Part shown: in pieces, positions 8,633 to 19,140 of the stretch
Layout: every line of letters starts with the position of its first letter
Numbering within the stretch: the stretch's first letter is position 1
Assembly (NCBI GenBank): GCA_945897515.1
Contig: CAMDFO010000007.1
Span: 1 to 64,000, forward strand
Origin: Rhodoplanes serenus
Lineage (GTDB): Bacteria; Pseudomonadota; Alphaproteobacteria; Rhizobiales; Xanthobacteraceae
Length of the DNA stretch: 64,000 bases
Direction of reading: 5' to 3'
Made by a program: the position numbers and the translations under genes
Notes under the pieces: generated by a model
The model's database searches: none
Told to the model about the DNA's origin: nothing
The model's input: the letters and a program-made list of their open reading frames with translations, nothing else

Positions 8633-10126
8633 TTACGCCCTGCTCGGATAGTTCGGGCTCTCGCGCGTGATCGTCACGTCGTGCACGTGGCTTTCGCGCA
8701 ATCCGGCCGAGGAGATGCGCACGAACTCCGCCTTTTTGTGCAGATCGTCCAGATCCTTGGCGCCGACATAGCCCATCGCAGCGCGGAGCCCGCCGGCGAG
8801 CTGGTGCAGCACCGTCGCGACCGGGCCCTTGTAGGGCACCTGGCCCTCGATGCCCTCCGGAACGAGCTTGAGGCTGTCCTTGATGTCCTGCTGGAAATAG
8901 CGGTCGGCCGAACCGCGCGCCATCGCGCCGACCGAACCCATGCCGCGATAGCTCTTGTAGGAACGGCCCTGGAACAGAAACGCTTCGCCCGGCGTCTCGT
9001 CGGTGCCGGCCAGCAGCGAGCCGACCATCGCGACGTCGGCGCCGGCGGCCAGCGCCTTGGCGAGGTCGCCGGAATACTTGATGCCGCCGTCGGCGATCAC
9101 CGGCGTCTTGCTTTTCTGCGCGGCCTCGACCGCATCCATGATGGCCGTCAGTTGCGGCACGCCGACGCCGGCGATCATGCGCGTGGTGCAGATCGAGCCC
9201 GGACCGATGCCGACCTTGATGGCGTCGGCGCCGGAATCGATCAGCGCCTGCGCGCCTTCGGCGGTCGCAACGTTGCCGGCCACCACCTGCACCTTGTTGG
9301 AGGCGCGCTTGATGCGGTTGACCGCGTTCAGCACGTGCCGGGAATGGCCGTGCGCGGTGTCCACCACCACCAGGTCGACGCCGGCATCGATCAGCCGCTC
9401 GGTGCGGTCGTAGCCCTTGTCGCCGACGGTGGTGGCGGCGGCGACGCGCAGACGGCCCTGCTCGTCCTTGCAGGCGTTGGGATTGGCGACCGCCTTCTCG
9501 ATGTCCTTCACGGTGATCAGCCCGACGCAGCGATAGCTGGCATCGACCACGACCAGCTTCTCGATACGGTGCTGGTGCAGCAGCCGCTTCGCCTCGTCCT
9601 GGTTGACGCCCTCGCTCACGGTGATGAGCCGGTCCTTGGTCATCAGCTCGGCGACGGTCTGCCGCAAATCGGTGGCGAAGCGCACGTCGCGGTTGGTCAG
9701 GATACCGACCAGCTTGCCGGCCTTGCCGTTGCCGCCGCCTTCGACGACGGGCACGCCGGAGATGTTGTTCTCCTTCATCAGCGCGAGCGCGTCAGCGAGC
9801 GTGGCTTCCGGGTGGATGGTGAGCGGGTTGACCACCATTCCGGATTCGAACTTCTTGACCTGGCGGACCTGGGCCGCCTGCTCGTGCGGCTCGAAATTGC
9901 GGTGGATCACGCCAATGCCGCCGGCCTGCGCCATGGCGATCGCCATCGCGGACTCGGTCACGGTGTCCATCGCCGAGGCGACGATCGGGATGTTGAGCGC
10001 GATTTCGCGGGTGATGCGGGTGCGGATGTCGACCTCGGACGGCAGGTAATCCGAGAGGCCGGGCTTCAGCAGCACGTCGTCGAAGGTGAACGCTTCCCGG
10101 GGGGCCGAATGAATCTTCGGAGCCAT
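8633..10126 (-). CDS. guaB: IMP dehydrogenase
   Basis: Oxidises IMP to XMP with NAD, the rate-limiting step that feeds GuaA. 497 residues: N-terminal barrel start [13 protein letters not shown], a pair of CBS domains about 95-210 ([30 protein letters not shown]), the catalytic-cysteine loop [13 protein letters not shown], the phosphate loop and the flap RGMGSVGAM. The ATG at 10126 is chosen over an upstream in-frame ATG at 10309, because family members begin just before the [10 protein letters not shown] motif and the extension overlaps the upstream rlmE gene. It shares the strand of guaA about 6.5 kb away but not its operon. Confidence 0.96.
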   Translation of the reverse strand: MAPKIHSAPREAFTFDDVLLKPGLSDYLPSEVDIRTRITREIALNIPIVASAMDTVTESAMAIAMAQAGGIGVIHRNFEPHEQAAQVRQVKKFESGMVVNPLTIHPEATLADALALMKENNISGVPVVEGGGNGKAGKLVGILTNRDVRFATDLRQTVAELMTKDRLITVSEGVNQDEAKRLLHQHRIEKLVVVDASYRCVGLITVKDIEKAVANPNACKDEQGRLRVAAATTVGDKGYDRTERLIDAGVDLVVVDTAHGHSRHVLNAVNRIKRASNKVQVVAGNVATAEGAQALIDSGADAIKVGIGPGSICTTRMIAGVGVPQLTAIMDAVEAAQKSKTPVIADGGIKYSGDLAKALAAGADVAMVGSLLAGTDETPGEAFLFQGRSYKSYRGMGSVGAMARGSADRYFQQDIKDSLKLVPEGIEGQVPYKGPVATVLHQLAGGLRAAMGYVGAKDLDDLHKKAEFVRISSAGLRESHVHDVTITRESPNYPSRA

Positions 10127-10289
10127 CGCCAATCCGATCCGCGCGCGGGGGCGCTCACGCGACCCGCCGAACGATAGATAATCGGACTTTCGCGAGGAAA
10201 CCGGTTCCTCGCCCGACTCGGCGGCCCGCTTTATGGGTTGGCGATGGTGGATAGCACCCCGATGTGACGATTCATAGGGTGTTTGAGCG

Positions 10290-10991
10290 TCAACGGGACG
10301 GTTGACCACCGCGAAATCCGGTCGCCAGCACGTAAAGCTCCGCTGAATCCGCCCGGCTCGCGGCCGGCTTGATGTGCTTCACAATTTTGAAATCGCGCTT
10401 GAGCGTGGCGAGCAGCGCTGCCTCGGTGCCGCCCTGGATCACCTTGGCCAGGAACACGCCGCCCGGCGCCAGCACTACGGCTGCAAATTCCGCCGCCGCC
10501 TCCACCAGCGCGATGATCTTGAGATGATCGGTCGGGCGGTGGCCGGTGGCGTTCGCCGCCATGTCGGAGAGCACCACATCGGCCGGCCCCCCAAGCATGG
10601 TTTTGAGCTGGTCGGGCGCAGAGGGATCGAGGAAGTCGAGCCTGGCGAATTCCACGCCGGGGATCGGGTCCATCTCCAGAAGGTCGATGGCAACGACACG
10701 GCCCTTGGCCCCGATGCGCTTGATCGCCACCTGGCTCCAACCGCCGGGCGCAGCGCCAAGATCGAGCACGCGCGCGCCGGGTTTCAAAATCTTCTGCTTG
10801 TCGTCGATCTCCTCAAGCTTGAACGCAGCGCGCGAGCGCAATCCCTCGCGCTTGGCGCGCGCCACGTAAGGATCATTGAGTTGCCGTTCGAGCCACTTCT
10901 GCTGCGACTGCGTGCGGCCGCGGGCCTTGACCCGCACCGCGAGTTCGCGCCCGCCCTTGGCCTTGTCGCTGCTCCTGCGCGCCTTGCTCAC
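10290..10991 (-). CDS. rlmE: 23S rRNA (uridine-2552-2'-O)-methyltransferase RlmE (FtsJ)
   Basis: 233 residues. Modifies U2552 in the A-loop of 23S rRNA late in 50S assembly. It shows a basic N-terminal extension, the [11 protein letters not shown] segment, SAM motif [15 protein letters not shown], and [13 protein letters not shown]. The K-D-K-E tetrad is present: the K of AAFKL, the D of LSDMA, the K of FLAKVIQG and the E of SAELYVLA. It follows the Ppx/GppA gene by 10 bases on the same strand, a pairing often seen in Rhizobiales. Confidence 0.93.
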   Translation of the reverse strand: MSKARRSSDKAKGGRELAVRVKARGRTQSQQKWLERQLNDPYVARAKREGLRSRAAFKLEEIDDKQKILKPGARVLDLGAAPGGWSQVAIKRIGAKGRVVAIDLLEMDPIPGVEFARLDFLDPSAPDQLKTMLGGPADVVLSDMAANATGHRPTDHLKIIALVEAAAEFAAVVLAPGGVFLAKVIQGGTEAALLATLKRDFKIVKHIKPAASRADSAELYVLATGFRGGQPSR

Positions 10992-11001
10992 GATGTCGCC
11001 A

Positions 11002-12114
11002 TCACTTGGCCGCCATATCGGGTTCGCCCCAGACCCGGTCGTCGCGCATCATCTGCACCAGCATGCCTTCGCGCAGGCCGCGGTCGGCGACGCGCAGCCG
11101 CCGGCATGGAAACGCCTGCCGGATCGCTTCGAGAATGGCGCATCCGGCGAGCACCAGATCGGCGCGCTCGGCGCCGATGCAGGGATTGCCGACACGCTGT
11201 TCATAGCTCATCGTCAGCAATCGCTCGACCACGCCCGAGATCTGTTCGTCGCTCAGCCAGCACCCATCGACGCGCCGGCGTTCGTAGCGCGGCAGGTCGA
11301 GGTAAACGCCGGCGATGGTCGTCACCGTGCCGGAGGTGCCGAGCATGTGCATGCCCTCCATGCCCGCCTCGTGCCGGACAGCGAACGGCGCGACGTGGGA
11401 GCCGACCTCGTCGATCATGGTCTGGAACGATTCGCGGGTGACAGTGACGCCGCCGTGGCGCTCCGCCAGCGTCACGACGCCGAGCGGCAGCGAAATCCAG
11501 TCCTCGATCTCCGGATGTGGTGGACCGTGCGGCGTCGGGATCGGGCGGGCGAGCCGCACCAGTTCGGACGAGCCGCCGCCGATATCGAACAGGATCACGC
11601 CCTTGGAGTCCGGATCGACCAGCGGCGTGCAGCCGGTGGCAGCAAGCCGCGCCTCGGTTTCACGGTCGACGATCTCAAGCTCGATGCCGACCTGCTCGCG
11701 CACGATCGCCAGGAACTCCAGCCCGTTGGCCGCCGACCGGCAGGCTTCGGTCGCGATCAGCCGGAAGCGGGTGACGCCGCGGTTGCGCATCTTGCTTCGG
11801 CAGACCCGCAGCGCGTCGACCGCGCGCAGGATCGCGGCCTCGCTCAGCCGGCCGGAGCTGGTGATGCCTTCGCCCAGCCGGATGATGCGCGAGAACGCGT
11901 CGATGACGCGGAATCCGTCGCGGGTCGGACGCGCCACCAGGAGCCGGCAGTTGTTGGTGCCAAGATCGAGTGCGGCATAGGTCGGGCCGGATAGATCCTG
12001 CCCACCCGCGCCGTCGTGGCGCGGGTGACGATATGGCGACCGCCGGCCCCGCCGGTGCCGTCGAGGCTCCGGATGCGCGGGGTCGAGGCCGGTTTCCCGG
12101 GCCTCGTCGTCCAT
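11002..12114 (-). CDS. Ppx/GppA phosphatase family protein (exopolyphosphatase or pppGpp phosphohydrolase)
   Basis: 370 residues of the actin-like ATPase fold: phosphate-1 motif [16 protein letters not shown] near residue 45, phosphate-2 motif [14 protein letters not shown], and [10 protein letters not shown], all diagnostic of Ppx/GppA. It degrades polyphosphate or converts pppGpp to ppGpp; which one cannot be told from sequence. It lacks the long C-terminal HD domain of E. coli Ppx. The ATG at 12114 follows a GGGGAAAGG ribosome site; a longer frame to 12171 has no such site. An arginine/histidine-rich stretch at about 15-35 is unusual. Confidence 0.9.
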   Translation of the reverse strand: MDDEARETGLDPAHPEPRRHRRGRRSPYRHPRHDGAGGQDLSGPTYAALDLGTNNCRLLVARPTRDGFRVIDAFSRIIRLGEGITSSGRLSEAAILRAVDALRVCRSKMRNRGVTRFRLIATEACRSAANGLEFLAIVREQVGIELEIVDRETEARLAATGCTPLVDPDSKGVILFDIGGGSSELVRLARPIPTPHGPPHPEIEDWISLPLGVVTLAERHGGVTVTRESFQTMIDEVGSHVAPFAVRHEAGMEGMHMLGTSGTVTTIAGVYLDLPRYERRRVDGCWLSDEQISGVVERLLTMSYEQRVGNPCIGAERADLVLAGCAILEAIRQAFPCRRLRVADRGLREGMLVQMMRDDRVWGEPDMAAK

Positions 12115-12327
12115 TGAAACCTTTCCCCACGCCGAAGCCCTGGGCTCGACGGCGCGGCGGCAATTCTTCACTTCGGCGCAAAGTGTAGCAGCGGTGGCGA
12201 GACGCGCAACTCAGGGCCGCGGGCGAAACATGGCGGAAATCAATGGCTGTGCTTGTGGAATTGGCACCCGTCCGGTATTTCAGGCCAACATCGCTGTCCC
12301 ACTCATACCCGACAGAATTGGCTTTTC

Positions 12328-14667
12328 ATGAACATTCAGACCCCCGCCAACTTCGGCATCGGCGAGCCGGTGCTTCGCGCCGAGGACCCGAAATTGCTGC
12401 GCGGCCAAGGCCGCTATACCGACGACATTGACCTGCCGAACCAGGCCTATGCGGTGATCGTGCGCAGTACGGTGGCGCATGGGACCATCAAATCGATCGA
12501 CACGTCCGCAGCGAAAACGATGCCGGGCGTGCTCGCAGTCTACACGGGGGCGGATATCGCCGCCTACAAGCCGACGACGTCGGGCCTGCCGTTCAAGAGC
12601 CGGGACGGCTCCGAGATGATCAAGGTGAAACGGCAGGCGCTGCCGACCGACAAGGTGCGCTTCGTCGGCGACCCGGTCGCCTGCGTGGTGGCCGAGACCA
12701 TCGCCCAGGCCAAGGACGCGGCGGAAGTCATCACGGTGGATATCGAAGCCCTGCCCGTCGTTACCGACATGACCGAGTCCGAAGGGGCGACGGCGCTGTG
12801 GAGCGACGCGCCGAAGAACGTCGCGCTCGATTTCCACTATGGCGATGCCGACAAGGTCAGCGCCGCTTTCGCCGTCGCGGCGCACAAGGTCAAGCTGCGC
12901 CTGGTCAACAGCCGCACCGTGGTCAGCTCGATGGAGCCGCGCGGCGCGATCGCGACCTATGACGCGGCGAAAGAACGGCTGACGTTCTACACCGGATGCC
13001 AGGGCGTGATGGGAATGCGCGCCGGGCTGGTCGACGTGCTGGGCGTCACGCCCGACAAGGTCCACGTCATCACCGGCAACGTCGGCGGCTCGTTCGGCAT
13101 GAAGGCCGCGGTCTATCCGGAATACGTTTGCATCGTGCACGCGGCCAAGCAGCTCGGCCGGCCGGTGAAATGGACCGACGAGCGCTCGTCGAGCTTCATG
13201 TCGGACAACCACGGCCGCGACCACATCCAGACTGCCGAGCTCGCGCTCGACGCCGAGGGACATTTCCTGGCGCTGCGGCTCACCGGGTTCGGCAATCTCG
13301 GCGGCTATATGGGCACGATGGCGCCGCAGCCGCCGACGCTCAACACCGTGCGCAACGTCATCAGCCTCTATCAGACGCCGTTGCTCGAAGTGTCGACCAA
13401 GCTGGTGTTCACCAACACCACGTTCCTCAATCCGTACCGCGGCGCGGGCCGGCCCGAGGGCAACTACTACATGGAGCGGCTGGTCGACTACGCCGCGGCC
13501 GAGACCGGCTTCGACCGCATCGAGTTGCGCCGCAAAAACCAGATCCGCAAAAGTCAGATCCCGTGGAAGTCCGCGGCCGGCACCACTTATGACAGCGGCG
13601 ATTTTCCGGCGATCCTCAAGCAGGCGCTCGAAGCCTCCGACTGGAAGGGCTTCAACAAGCGCAAGCGCGAGAGCAAGAAGAACGGCAAGCTGCGCGGCAT
13701 CGGCGTCGGCTGCTATCTCGAAGTCACGGCCCCCGCCAACAAGGAAATGGGCGGCATCAGCTTCGACAAGGACGGTGGAGTCACGATTCGCACCGGCACT
13801 CTCGACTACGGCCAGGGCCACCATTCGCCGTTCGCGCAGGTGCTGAGCGAGAAGCTCGGCGTGCCGTTCGAGAAGGTCAAGCTGCTGCAGGGCGACAGCG
13901 ACCAGCTCTCGGCCGGCGGTGGCACCGGCGGCTCGCGCTCGATGATGAATTCCGGCCAGGCGATCGTCGAAGCCGCGGCCAAGGTGGTCGAGCAAGGCAA
14001 GACCATCGCTTCGCACGCGCTCGAAGCCTCAGCCGGCGATATCGAGTTCGCCCGCGGCCGCTTCACCGTGGCCGGCACCGATCGTTCCGTCGGGATCATG
14101 GAACTGGCCGACAAGGTCAACTCCGGCGCCCTGAAGCTGCCGCCCGATGCGCCGCAGTCGCTCGACGTCAATCATGTGAGCGAAGGCGCGCCGGCCGCCT
14201 ATCCCAACGGCTGTCACGTAGCCGAGGTCGAGGTCGATCCCGACACCGGCAATATCGAGGTGGTGAAATACACCGCGGTCAACGACTTCGGCAACATCAT
14301 CAACCCGATGCTGGTGGACGGCCAGACCCACGGCGGCGTCATCCAGGGGCTCGGCCAGGCGCTGCTCGAGCACGTGGTCTACGACGAGGAGGGCCAACTG
14401 CTCTCCGGCTCGTACATGGACTACGCGATGCCGCGCGCCCACCACGCGCCGGACTTCGCGGTGCACAGTCATCCGGTTCCGGCCACCACCAATCCGCTCG
14501 GCGTCAAGGGTTGCGGCGAGGCCGGCTGCGCCGGCAGCCTGACCTCGCTGATGAACGCCGTGGTCGACGCGCTGTCGGTTTACGGCATCAGGCACATCGA
14601 CATGCCGGCCACGCCGGGCCGCGTCTGGCAGGCAATCCAGGACGCCAAGGCGAAGCAGCCGCAGTGA
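12328..14667 (+). CDS. xanthine dehydrogenase-family molybdopterin-binding (large) subunit
   Basis: 779 residues, a full-length CoxL-like subunit of a molybdenum hydroxylase, which inserts a water-derived oxygen into an aromatic, heteroaromatic or aldehyde carbon. Seen: N-terminal domain start GEPVLRAEDPKLLRGQGRYTDDI, molybdopterin contacts GGSFGMK, active-site loop YRGAGR (371-375) of the form-II type rather than the CO-dehydrogenase CSFR type, and catalytic Glu 731 in GCGEAG. The ATG at 12328 starts just before the family core; an upstream in-frame ATG at 12253 adds sequence unlike the family. No iron-sulfur or FAD subunit gene is adjacent. First gene of a same-strand catabolic run. Confidence 0.9.
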   Translation: MNIQTPANFGIGEPVLRAEDPKLLRGQGRYTDDIDLPNQAYAVIVRSTVAHGTIKSIDTSAAKTMPGVLAVYTGADIAAYKPTTSGLPFKSRDGSEMIKVKRQALPTDKVRFVGDPVACVVAETIAQAKDAAEVITVDIEALPVVTDMTESEGATALWSDAPKNVALDFHYGDADKVSAAFAVAAHKVKLRLVNSRTVVSSMEPRGAIATYDAAKERLTFYTGCQGVMGMRAGLVDVLGVTPDKVHVITGNVGGSFGMKAAVYPEYVCIVHAAKQLGRPVKWTDERSSSFMSDNHGRDHIQTAELALDAEGHFLALRLTGFGNLGGYMGTMAPQPPTLNTVRNVISLYQTPLLEVSTKLVFTNTTFLNPYRGAGRPEGNYYMERLVDYAAAETGFDRIELRRKNQIRKSQIPWKSAAGTTYDSGDFPAILKQALEASDWKGFNKRKRESKKNGKLRGIGVGCYLEVTAPANKEMGGISFDKDGGVTIRTGTLDYGQGHHSPFAQVLSEKLGVPFEKVKLLQGDSDQLSAGGGTGGSRSMMNSGQAIVEAAAKVVEQGKTIASHALEASAGDIEFARGRFTVAGTDRSVGIMELADKVNSGALKLPPDAPQSLDVNHVSEGAPAAYPNGCHVAEVEVDPDTGNIEVVKYTAVNDFGNIINPMLVDGQTHGGVIQGLGQALLEHVVYDEEGQLLSGSYMDYAMPRAHHAPDFAVHSHPVPATTNPLGVKGCGEAGCAGSLTSLMNAVVDALSVYGIRHIDMPATPGRVWQAIQDAKAKQPQ

Positions 14668-14696
14668 GCATGGACCGTGCATTGAACGTTGAGTTC

Positions 14697-14788
14697 GTCA
14701 TGGCCGGGCTTGTCCCGGCCATCCACGTCTCACTTGCATCGTAAGAACAAGAAAAGACGTGGATGGCCGGGACAAGGCCGGGCATGAC
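14697..14788. repeat. interspersed palindromic repeat, 34-bp arms
   Basis: Perfect inverted arms of 34 bases (14697-14730 and 14755-14788) containing ggccgggcttgtcccggcc and its complement, around a 24-base loop. It lies between the molybdenum hydroxylase and the MFS gene. This type of Hyphomicrobiales repeat is common between genes and would fold into a long hairpin in RNA, so it may also stop or stabilise transcripts. Confidence 0.8.
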
Positions 14789-14819
14789 GGCGCGGATAGA
14801 CCTGGACGAAAAGACATCA

Positions 14820-16055
14820 ATGACCACGCAGGCCACCGACCTCAGCTTTGCCTCGCGCCGCGCGGACGACATCCGCCTGGTCGCCGGCGTGAGCGCGGCG
14901 CATTTCGTCAGCCACTATTACATCCTGGTGCTGCCGCCACTGTTCGCCTTCGTGCGTGCCGAATACAACGTGAGCTACACCGAGCTGGGCCTGGCGCTGA
15001 CCGTGTTCAACGCGGTCTCGCTGGTGTTGCAGACCCCGACCGGATTCTTGGTCGACAAGATCAACGCGCGGCTGGTGCTGGTCGCGGGTCTGTTGATCGG
15101 CGCTCTCGGCCTTGCCGTCGCCGCGGCGGTGAACTCGTACTGGGTGCTGGTCGCGATGTTCGCGCTGATGGGCGTGGGCAACACCGTGTACCATCCGGCG
15201 GATTACGCGCTGATGTCTCGTCACGTCGCGCCCGAACGCGCCAGCCAAGCCTATTCGATCCACACCTTTGCAGGCCTGCTCGGCGGCGCGGCAGCACCCG
15301 GCAGCCTGCTATTCATGCAGAGCCAGTTCGGCTGGCGCGGCGCGCTGTTCGGCGCCGCCATCCTGGGCCTCGTGGTGGCAATCGTCCTGCTGTTCCAGCG
15401 CGATCCGCCGGATGCAAACGCGCCGGATAAAGCGCGCGCGGCCGCAGCGAAAGGCAAGACCGCCGGCGGAGGCGACGGCTCGTGGCGCGTCCTGCTGTCG
15501 CCGCCGGTGCTGACCAGCTTGGTGTTCTTCATGTTCCTGGCCTTCCACAATTTCGGCCTGCAGGGCTTTTTGGTGGTTGGTCTGGACGCACTGCACGGCA
15601 CCTCGCCAGCTACGGCCAACACCGCGCTGTCCGTCTATCTGACGCTTGGCGCCATCGGCGTGCTGGTCGGCGGCTGGGTCGCGAGCCGCACCGCGCGGCA
15701 CGCGCTGGTCGCCGCGATCTCGCTGGTGGTGATAGCCGCGGCGGCGATGCTGATGGGCAGTGTCGATCCGGGCGCCCTGCTCCTGATCGCCATCGTAGCG
15801 GTGTCCGGGTTGTTCAACGGCATGATCATGCCATCACGCGACATGATCGTGCGCGCCGTCACGCCCGCGGGTTCGTACGGCAAGGTGTTCGGCTTCGTGA
15901 CCAATGGCTTCAACGTCGCCGGCATTCTGGCGCCGCTGGTGTTCGGAGCGTTGATGGACCACGGCGAGCCGCGGCTGATGTTCATCCTGCTCGCGGCGTG
16001 CAGCGTGGCCGCCCTGATCACCGTGGTGAGCGTGCCGAGGCGGCGCGCGGCCTGA
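14820..16055 (+). CDS. MFS transporter
   Basis: 411 residues with about 12 hydrophobic segments in two halves separated by a charged, Ala/Lys-rich loop (about 195-220). The first half holds the MFS loop motif GFLVDKINARLVL; other family-like features are YHPADYALMSRHVAP and SRDMIVRAVTPAGSYGKVFGFV, resembling FosR/YhhS-like and oxalate/formate-type carriers. Substrate unknown. The ATG at 14820 is preferred because the upstream in-frame extension to 14763 is encoded by the palindromic repeat. Confidence 0.85.
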   Translation: MTTQATDLSFASRRADDIRLVAGVSAAHFVSHYYILVLPPLFAFVRAEYNVSYTELGLALTVFNAVSLVLQTPTGFLVDKINARLVLVAGLLIGALGLAVAAAVNSYWVLVAMFALMGVGNTVYHPADYALMSRHVAPERASQAYSIHTFAGLLGGAAAPGSLLFMQSQFGWRGALFGAAILGLVVAIVLLFQRDPPDANAPDKARAAAAKGKTAGGGDGSWRVLLSPPVLTSLVFFMFLAFHNFGLQGFLVVGLDALHGTSPATANTALSVYLTLGAIGVLVGGWVASRTARHALVAAISLVVIAAAAMLMGSVDPGALLLIAIVAVSGLFNGMIMPSRDMIVRAVTPAGSYGKVFGFVTNGFNVAGILAPLVFGALMDHGEPRLMFILLAACSVAALITVVSVPRRRAA

Positions 16056-16071
16056 CGCCGCTCCGCCCCGC

Positions 16072-17259
16072 ATGCAGACGGAAACCCATCCCGCGATCCG
16101 GCCGCTGGTGGCCTTGCTGCTGCTGTGGCTCGCCGGCGCGGCGCTGCGGCTCACCATCCTCGCGGTGCCGCCGGTCGTCCCGCTTATCCATCTCGACCTG
16201 CACCTGACCGAAACGCAGGTCGGCATTCTCACCGGCCTGCCGATGGTGCTGTTCGCCGGCGCGGCGATTGCCGGCTCGCTGATGATCGCGCGGCTTGGCG
16301 CATTGACGGCGCTGCTGATCGGCCTGGTGGTCTGTGCCGCGGGCTCGATGCTGCGTAGCGTCGGCCCGCACATCGCAATGCTTTATATTGGCACCATCAT
16401 CACCGCGTTCGGCGTCGCGGTGATGCAGCCGGCGCTGCCGCAACTGGTGCGGGCCTGGGTGCCGCAGCGCATCGGTTTCGCCACCGCGGTCTATACCAAT
16501 GGCTTGCTGATCGGCGAGATCCTGCCGGCCGCGCTCACCATTCCGCTGGTGCTGCCGCTGCTCCGCCAAAGCTGGCAATGGGACTTCGTGTTCTGGGCGG
16601 TGCCGGTTTTCGTCATCGCGGCGATCATTTTCGCGCTCGCGCCTCGCATAACGGCCGTCGCCCCAACCGCCGCCAGCCGGCGGTGGATGCCGGACTTCCG
16701 CAATCCACTGATCTGGCGCATCGGGCTGCTGCTCGGCAGCGTCAACGCGACCTATTTTGCGCTCAACGGCTTCCTGCCCGACTACCTCACGCACACCGGC
16801 CGGCCTGACCTGATCAACGCCGCGCTGACCGCGCTCAATCTCGGCCAGCTCCCCGCCTCGTTCCTCCTGCTCGCCTCGGCGGATCGGATGGTGCGCACGG
16901 TCTGGTCGTATCTGATCTGCGGCGTGATCTGCCTGGCCGCGGTGTTGGCGATGGTGCTGCTCGGCGGCGTGTGGGTGATTATCGGCGCCGCGATATGGGG
17001 CTGCTTCGGCGCGGCTGTCCTGGTGCTCGTGCTGGCGCTGCCGCCGCTGATCAGCGCACCCGAGGATGTCCACCGGGTCTCCGCCGGGGTGTTCACCATC
17101 AGCTATTCCTGCGCCGTGATCGTGCCGATTATCAGCGGCGTATTGTGGGACCTGACCGGATGGACCTACGCTCCGTTCATCCCGATCGTGATTTGCATGA
17201 TCGCTCTGATCGGCCTTGCACCCACCATCGTGCTGCGCGACAAAAGCGTGGGAGCTTAG
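16072..17259 (+). CDS. MFS transporter, CynX/NimT-like
   Basis: 395 residues with about 12 hydrophobic segments. The N terminus (LRLTILAVPPVVPLIHLDLHLTETQVGILTGLP) is like the CynX/NimT cyanate and nitroimidazole carrier group. It follows the previous MFS gene by 16 bases and precedes the nitrilase by 7, so it probably imports that pathway's substrate (nitrile, cyanate-like compound or carboxylate). The resemblance is at family level only; the substrate is inference from neighbours. Confidence 0.85.
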   Translation: MQTETHPAIRPLVALLLLWLAGAALRLTILAVPPVVPLIHLDLHLTETQVGILTGLPMVLFAGAAIAGSLMIARLGALTALLIGLVVCAAGSMLRSVGPHIAMLYIGTIITAFGVAVMQPALPQLVRAWVPQRIGFATAVYTNGLLIGEILPAALTIPLVLPLLRQSWQWDFVFWAVPVFVIAAIIFALAPRITAVAPTAASRRWMPDFRNPLIWRIGLLLGSVNATYFALNGFLPDYLTHTGRPDLINAALTALNLGQLPASFLLLASADRMVRTVWSYLICGVICLAAVLAMVLLGGVWVIIGAAIWGCFGAAVLVLVLALPPLISAPEDVHRVSAGVFTISYSCAVIVPIISGVLWDLTGWTYAPFIPIVICMIALIGLAPTIVLRDKSVGA

Positions 17260-17266
17260 CGCGCGC

Positions 17267-18310
17267 ATGGGCGACGTCTACGGCACGGTGAAGGTTGCGG
17301 CGGTGCAGGCCGCATCGGTGTTCCTCGACCGCGAGGGCTCGACCGAGAAGGCCTGCCGCCTGATCGCCGAAGCGGGCGAAATCGGCGCGCGCGTCATCGC
17401 ATTCCCGGAAGGCTTCATCCCGGCGCACCCGGTCTGGTACCACCACCACGCCGCAAGCGGTGCCATCGCCAACAAGCTCGCCGTCGAGCTATTCAAGAAC
17501 TCGGTCGAAATTCCCGGCCCTGAGACCGATGCGCTGTGCGCGGCGGCGCGCGCCGCCAACGCCTATGTGGTGATCGGCGTCTGCGAGAAGACCCCGAACA
17601 CCATGGGGACCATGTTCAACACGCAACTCTATATTGGCCCGGACGGCACGCTCATTCGCAAGCATCAGAAGATCATGCCTACGGTCGGCGAGCGGCTCGT
17701 GCACATGGGCGGTTACGGCGATACGTTCGGCGCGTTTCAGAGCGAGTTCGGTCCGATGTCGGGACTGATTTGCGGCGAGAACTCCAATCCGCTGGCGGTG
17801 TTCGCGCTGATCGCCGAAGGCACCCGCATCCACGTCATGAGCTGGCCCAACCATTTCCCGACCAGCGGCGATCCCTTGCGCAACCGGGTGGCCATCGACT
17901 CGCAGGCGTTCGCGCAGATGAGCAAGGCATTCGTGATCTCGGCCTGCGGCACCGTCGACGAGCGCATGATTGAGATGCTCAAGACCAGCCCCGAAGGCGA
18001 GAAATTCCTGCGCAACCCGGATTGCTGCGGCGGGTCGCTGATCGTCGATCCTATGGCGCGCATCATCGCCGGGTCGATGGGCGCGGAGGAAGGCATCCTC
18101 TACGCCGACTGCAACCTCGATCTCGGCATCCAGATGAAGCTGCGGCACGACTTCGCCGGCCATTACAACAGGCCGGACATTTTCCAGCTCAACATCAACC
18201 GCGCGGCGCCGCAACTGTACCGCGTGCACAACGATCCCACAGCCCTGCCCGGCCAGAACGCCGACATGCTTCCGCCGCCGGCAGCGCGGCTGGCGCCACC
18301 CGACGAATGA
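17267..18310 (+). CDS. nitrilase (carbon-nitrogen hydrolase family)
   Basis: 347 residues. Hydrolyses nitriles to carboxylic acid and ammonia. The catalytic triad is visible: Glu48 in AFPEGFIP, Lys135 in RKHQKIMPT, Cys169 in LICGENSNPL. Length and the CGENxNPL cysteine loop fit true nitrilases rather than amidases or beta-ureidopropionases. The ATG at 17267 follows GGGAG; a longer frame to 17216 overlaps the MFS gene. Placement ahead of ring-hydroxylating and ring-cleaving genes suggests an aromatic or heteroaromatic nitrile as pathway entry. Arylaceto-, aromatic or aliphatic specificity cannot be set from sequence. Confidence 0.9.
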   Translation: MGDVYGTVKVAAVQAASVFLDREGSTEKACRLIAEAGEIGARVIAFPEGFIPAHPVWYHHHAASGAIANKLAVELFKNSVEIPGPETDALCAAARAANAYVVIGVCEKTPNTMGTMFNTQLYIGPDGTLIRKHQKIMPTVGERLVHMGGYGDTFGAFQSEFGPMSGLICGENSNPLAVFALIAEGTRIHVMSWPNHFPTSGDPLRNRVAIDSQAFAQMSKAFVISACGTVDERMIEMLKTSPEGEKFLRNPDCCGGSLIVDPMARIIAGSMGAEEGILYADCNLDLGIQMKLRHDFAGHYNRPDIFQLNINRAAPQLYRVHNDPTALPGQNADMLPPPAARLAPPDE

Positions 18311-18328
18311 CATTGAAACGGATGACCC

Positions 18329-19006
18329 ATGGACGTTTTCGAGGCCGTTGACAGCCGTATCTCCTGCCGCTGGTTCCACGACAAGCCGGTCGATCTGAAC
18401 ATCGTCAAGGAGCTGATCGTGAAGGCGCAGCGCGCCGCCTCCGGCGGCAACCTGCAGTCCTGGAACGTCTATGCGCTGGCCAACGAGCCGCTGAAGCAAT
18501 TCAAACGCATCGTGCAGGAGCGCATCGCCAAGGACGACCCGCGCAAGAGCAAGTCGGAGTATCCGATCTATCCCGAACCGATGTGGGGCGCCTACAAGGA
18601 GCGCCGCGAAGAGCATGGCGTGCAGCTTTACGGCTCGCTTGGCATCGACCGCGACGACCACGAAGGCCGGCTCGGGCAGTACAAGCGCAACTTCGAGTTC
18701 TTCAACGCGCCGGTGGCGCTCTTTCTGACCATCGACCGGAAGCTCGGCCCCGGCCAATGGGCCGACCTCGGCGGCTATATCCACGCGCTGGCGTTCCTGG
18801 CGCGCGGCTACGGGCTCGACACCTGCCCGCAGGAGGCCTGGGCGCGGCTTTACGATACGGTCGGCGAATTCCTGAAACTGCCGCCGAATGAGATGCTGTT
18901 TTGCGGCATGGCGATCGGTTACGGCGACCGCAAGCACAAGGCCAACGACTTCCGCTCGCCACGGGCGGAACTGCACGAGTTCGCCAAGTTTCACGGCTTC
19001 GACTGA
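18329..19006 (+). CDS. nitroreductase family flavoprotein
   Basis: 225 residues of the FMN-dependent nitroreductase fold: N-terminal RISCRWFHDKPV with the FMN-binding arginine, AQRAASGGNLQSWNVY, a central helix-rich insertion, then GLDTCPQEAW and the C-terminal ICGMAIGYGD-type strand (here FCGMAIGYGD). Such enzymes reduce nitro groups, quinones or enones with NAD(P)H. It lies 18 bases after the nitrilase, so it is probably in the same operon, where it might reduce a nitro- or quinone-type intermediate. Confidence 0.88.
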   Translation: MDVFEAVDSRISCRWFHDKPVDLNIVKELIVKAQRAASGGNLQSWNVYALANEPLKQFKRIVQERIAKDDPRKSKSEYPIYPEPMWGAYKERREEHGVQLYGSLGIDRDDHEGRLGQYKRNFEFFNAPVALFLTIDRKLGPGQWADLGGYIHALAFLARGYGLDTCPQEAWARLYDTVGEFLKLPPNEMLFCGMAIGYGDRKHKANDFRSPRAELHEFAKFHGFD

Positions 19007-19140
19007 TCGGACGGCGCTGGCCCCGCTCCGCCCACGAGGGGCGCCGGCCATGCCCTTTCGGCCTATCGAATCGTTCCTAAATGATTGGCTGGCGTGATAT
19101 AATCCGTCCAAATCACACGTTATCCCGCAGGAGCTCTGCG

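Noticed and set aside
8036-10177. A 713-codon open frame antisense to guaB and the reductase gene
   Set aside because: His/Arg/Asp-rich translation with no domain; guaB on the other strand is unmistakable.
12280-14016. 578-codon open frame antisense to the molybdenum hydroxylase gene
   Set aside because: No domain and a His/Asp/Arg-rich composition typical of antisense frames; the plus-strand gene has all expected motifs.
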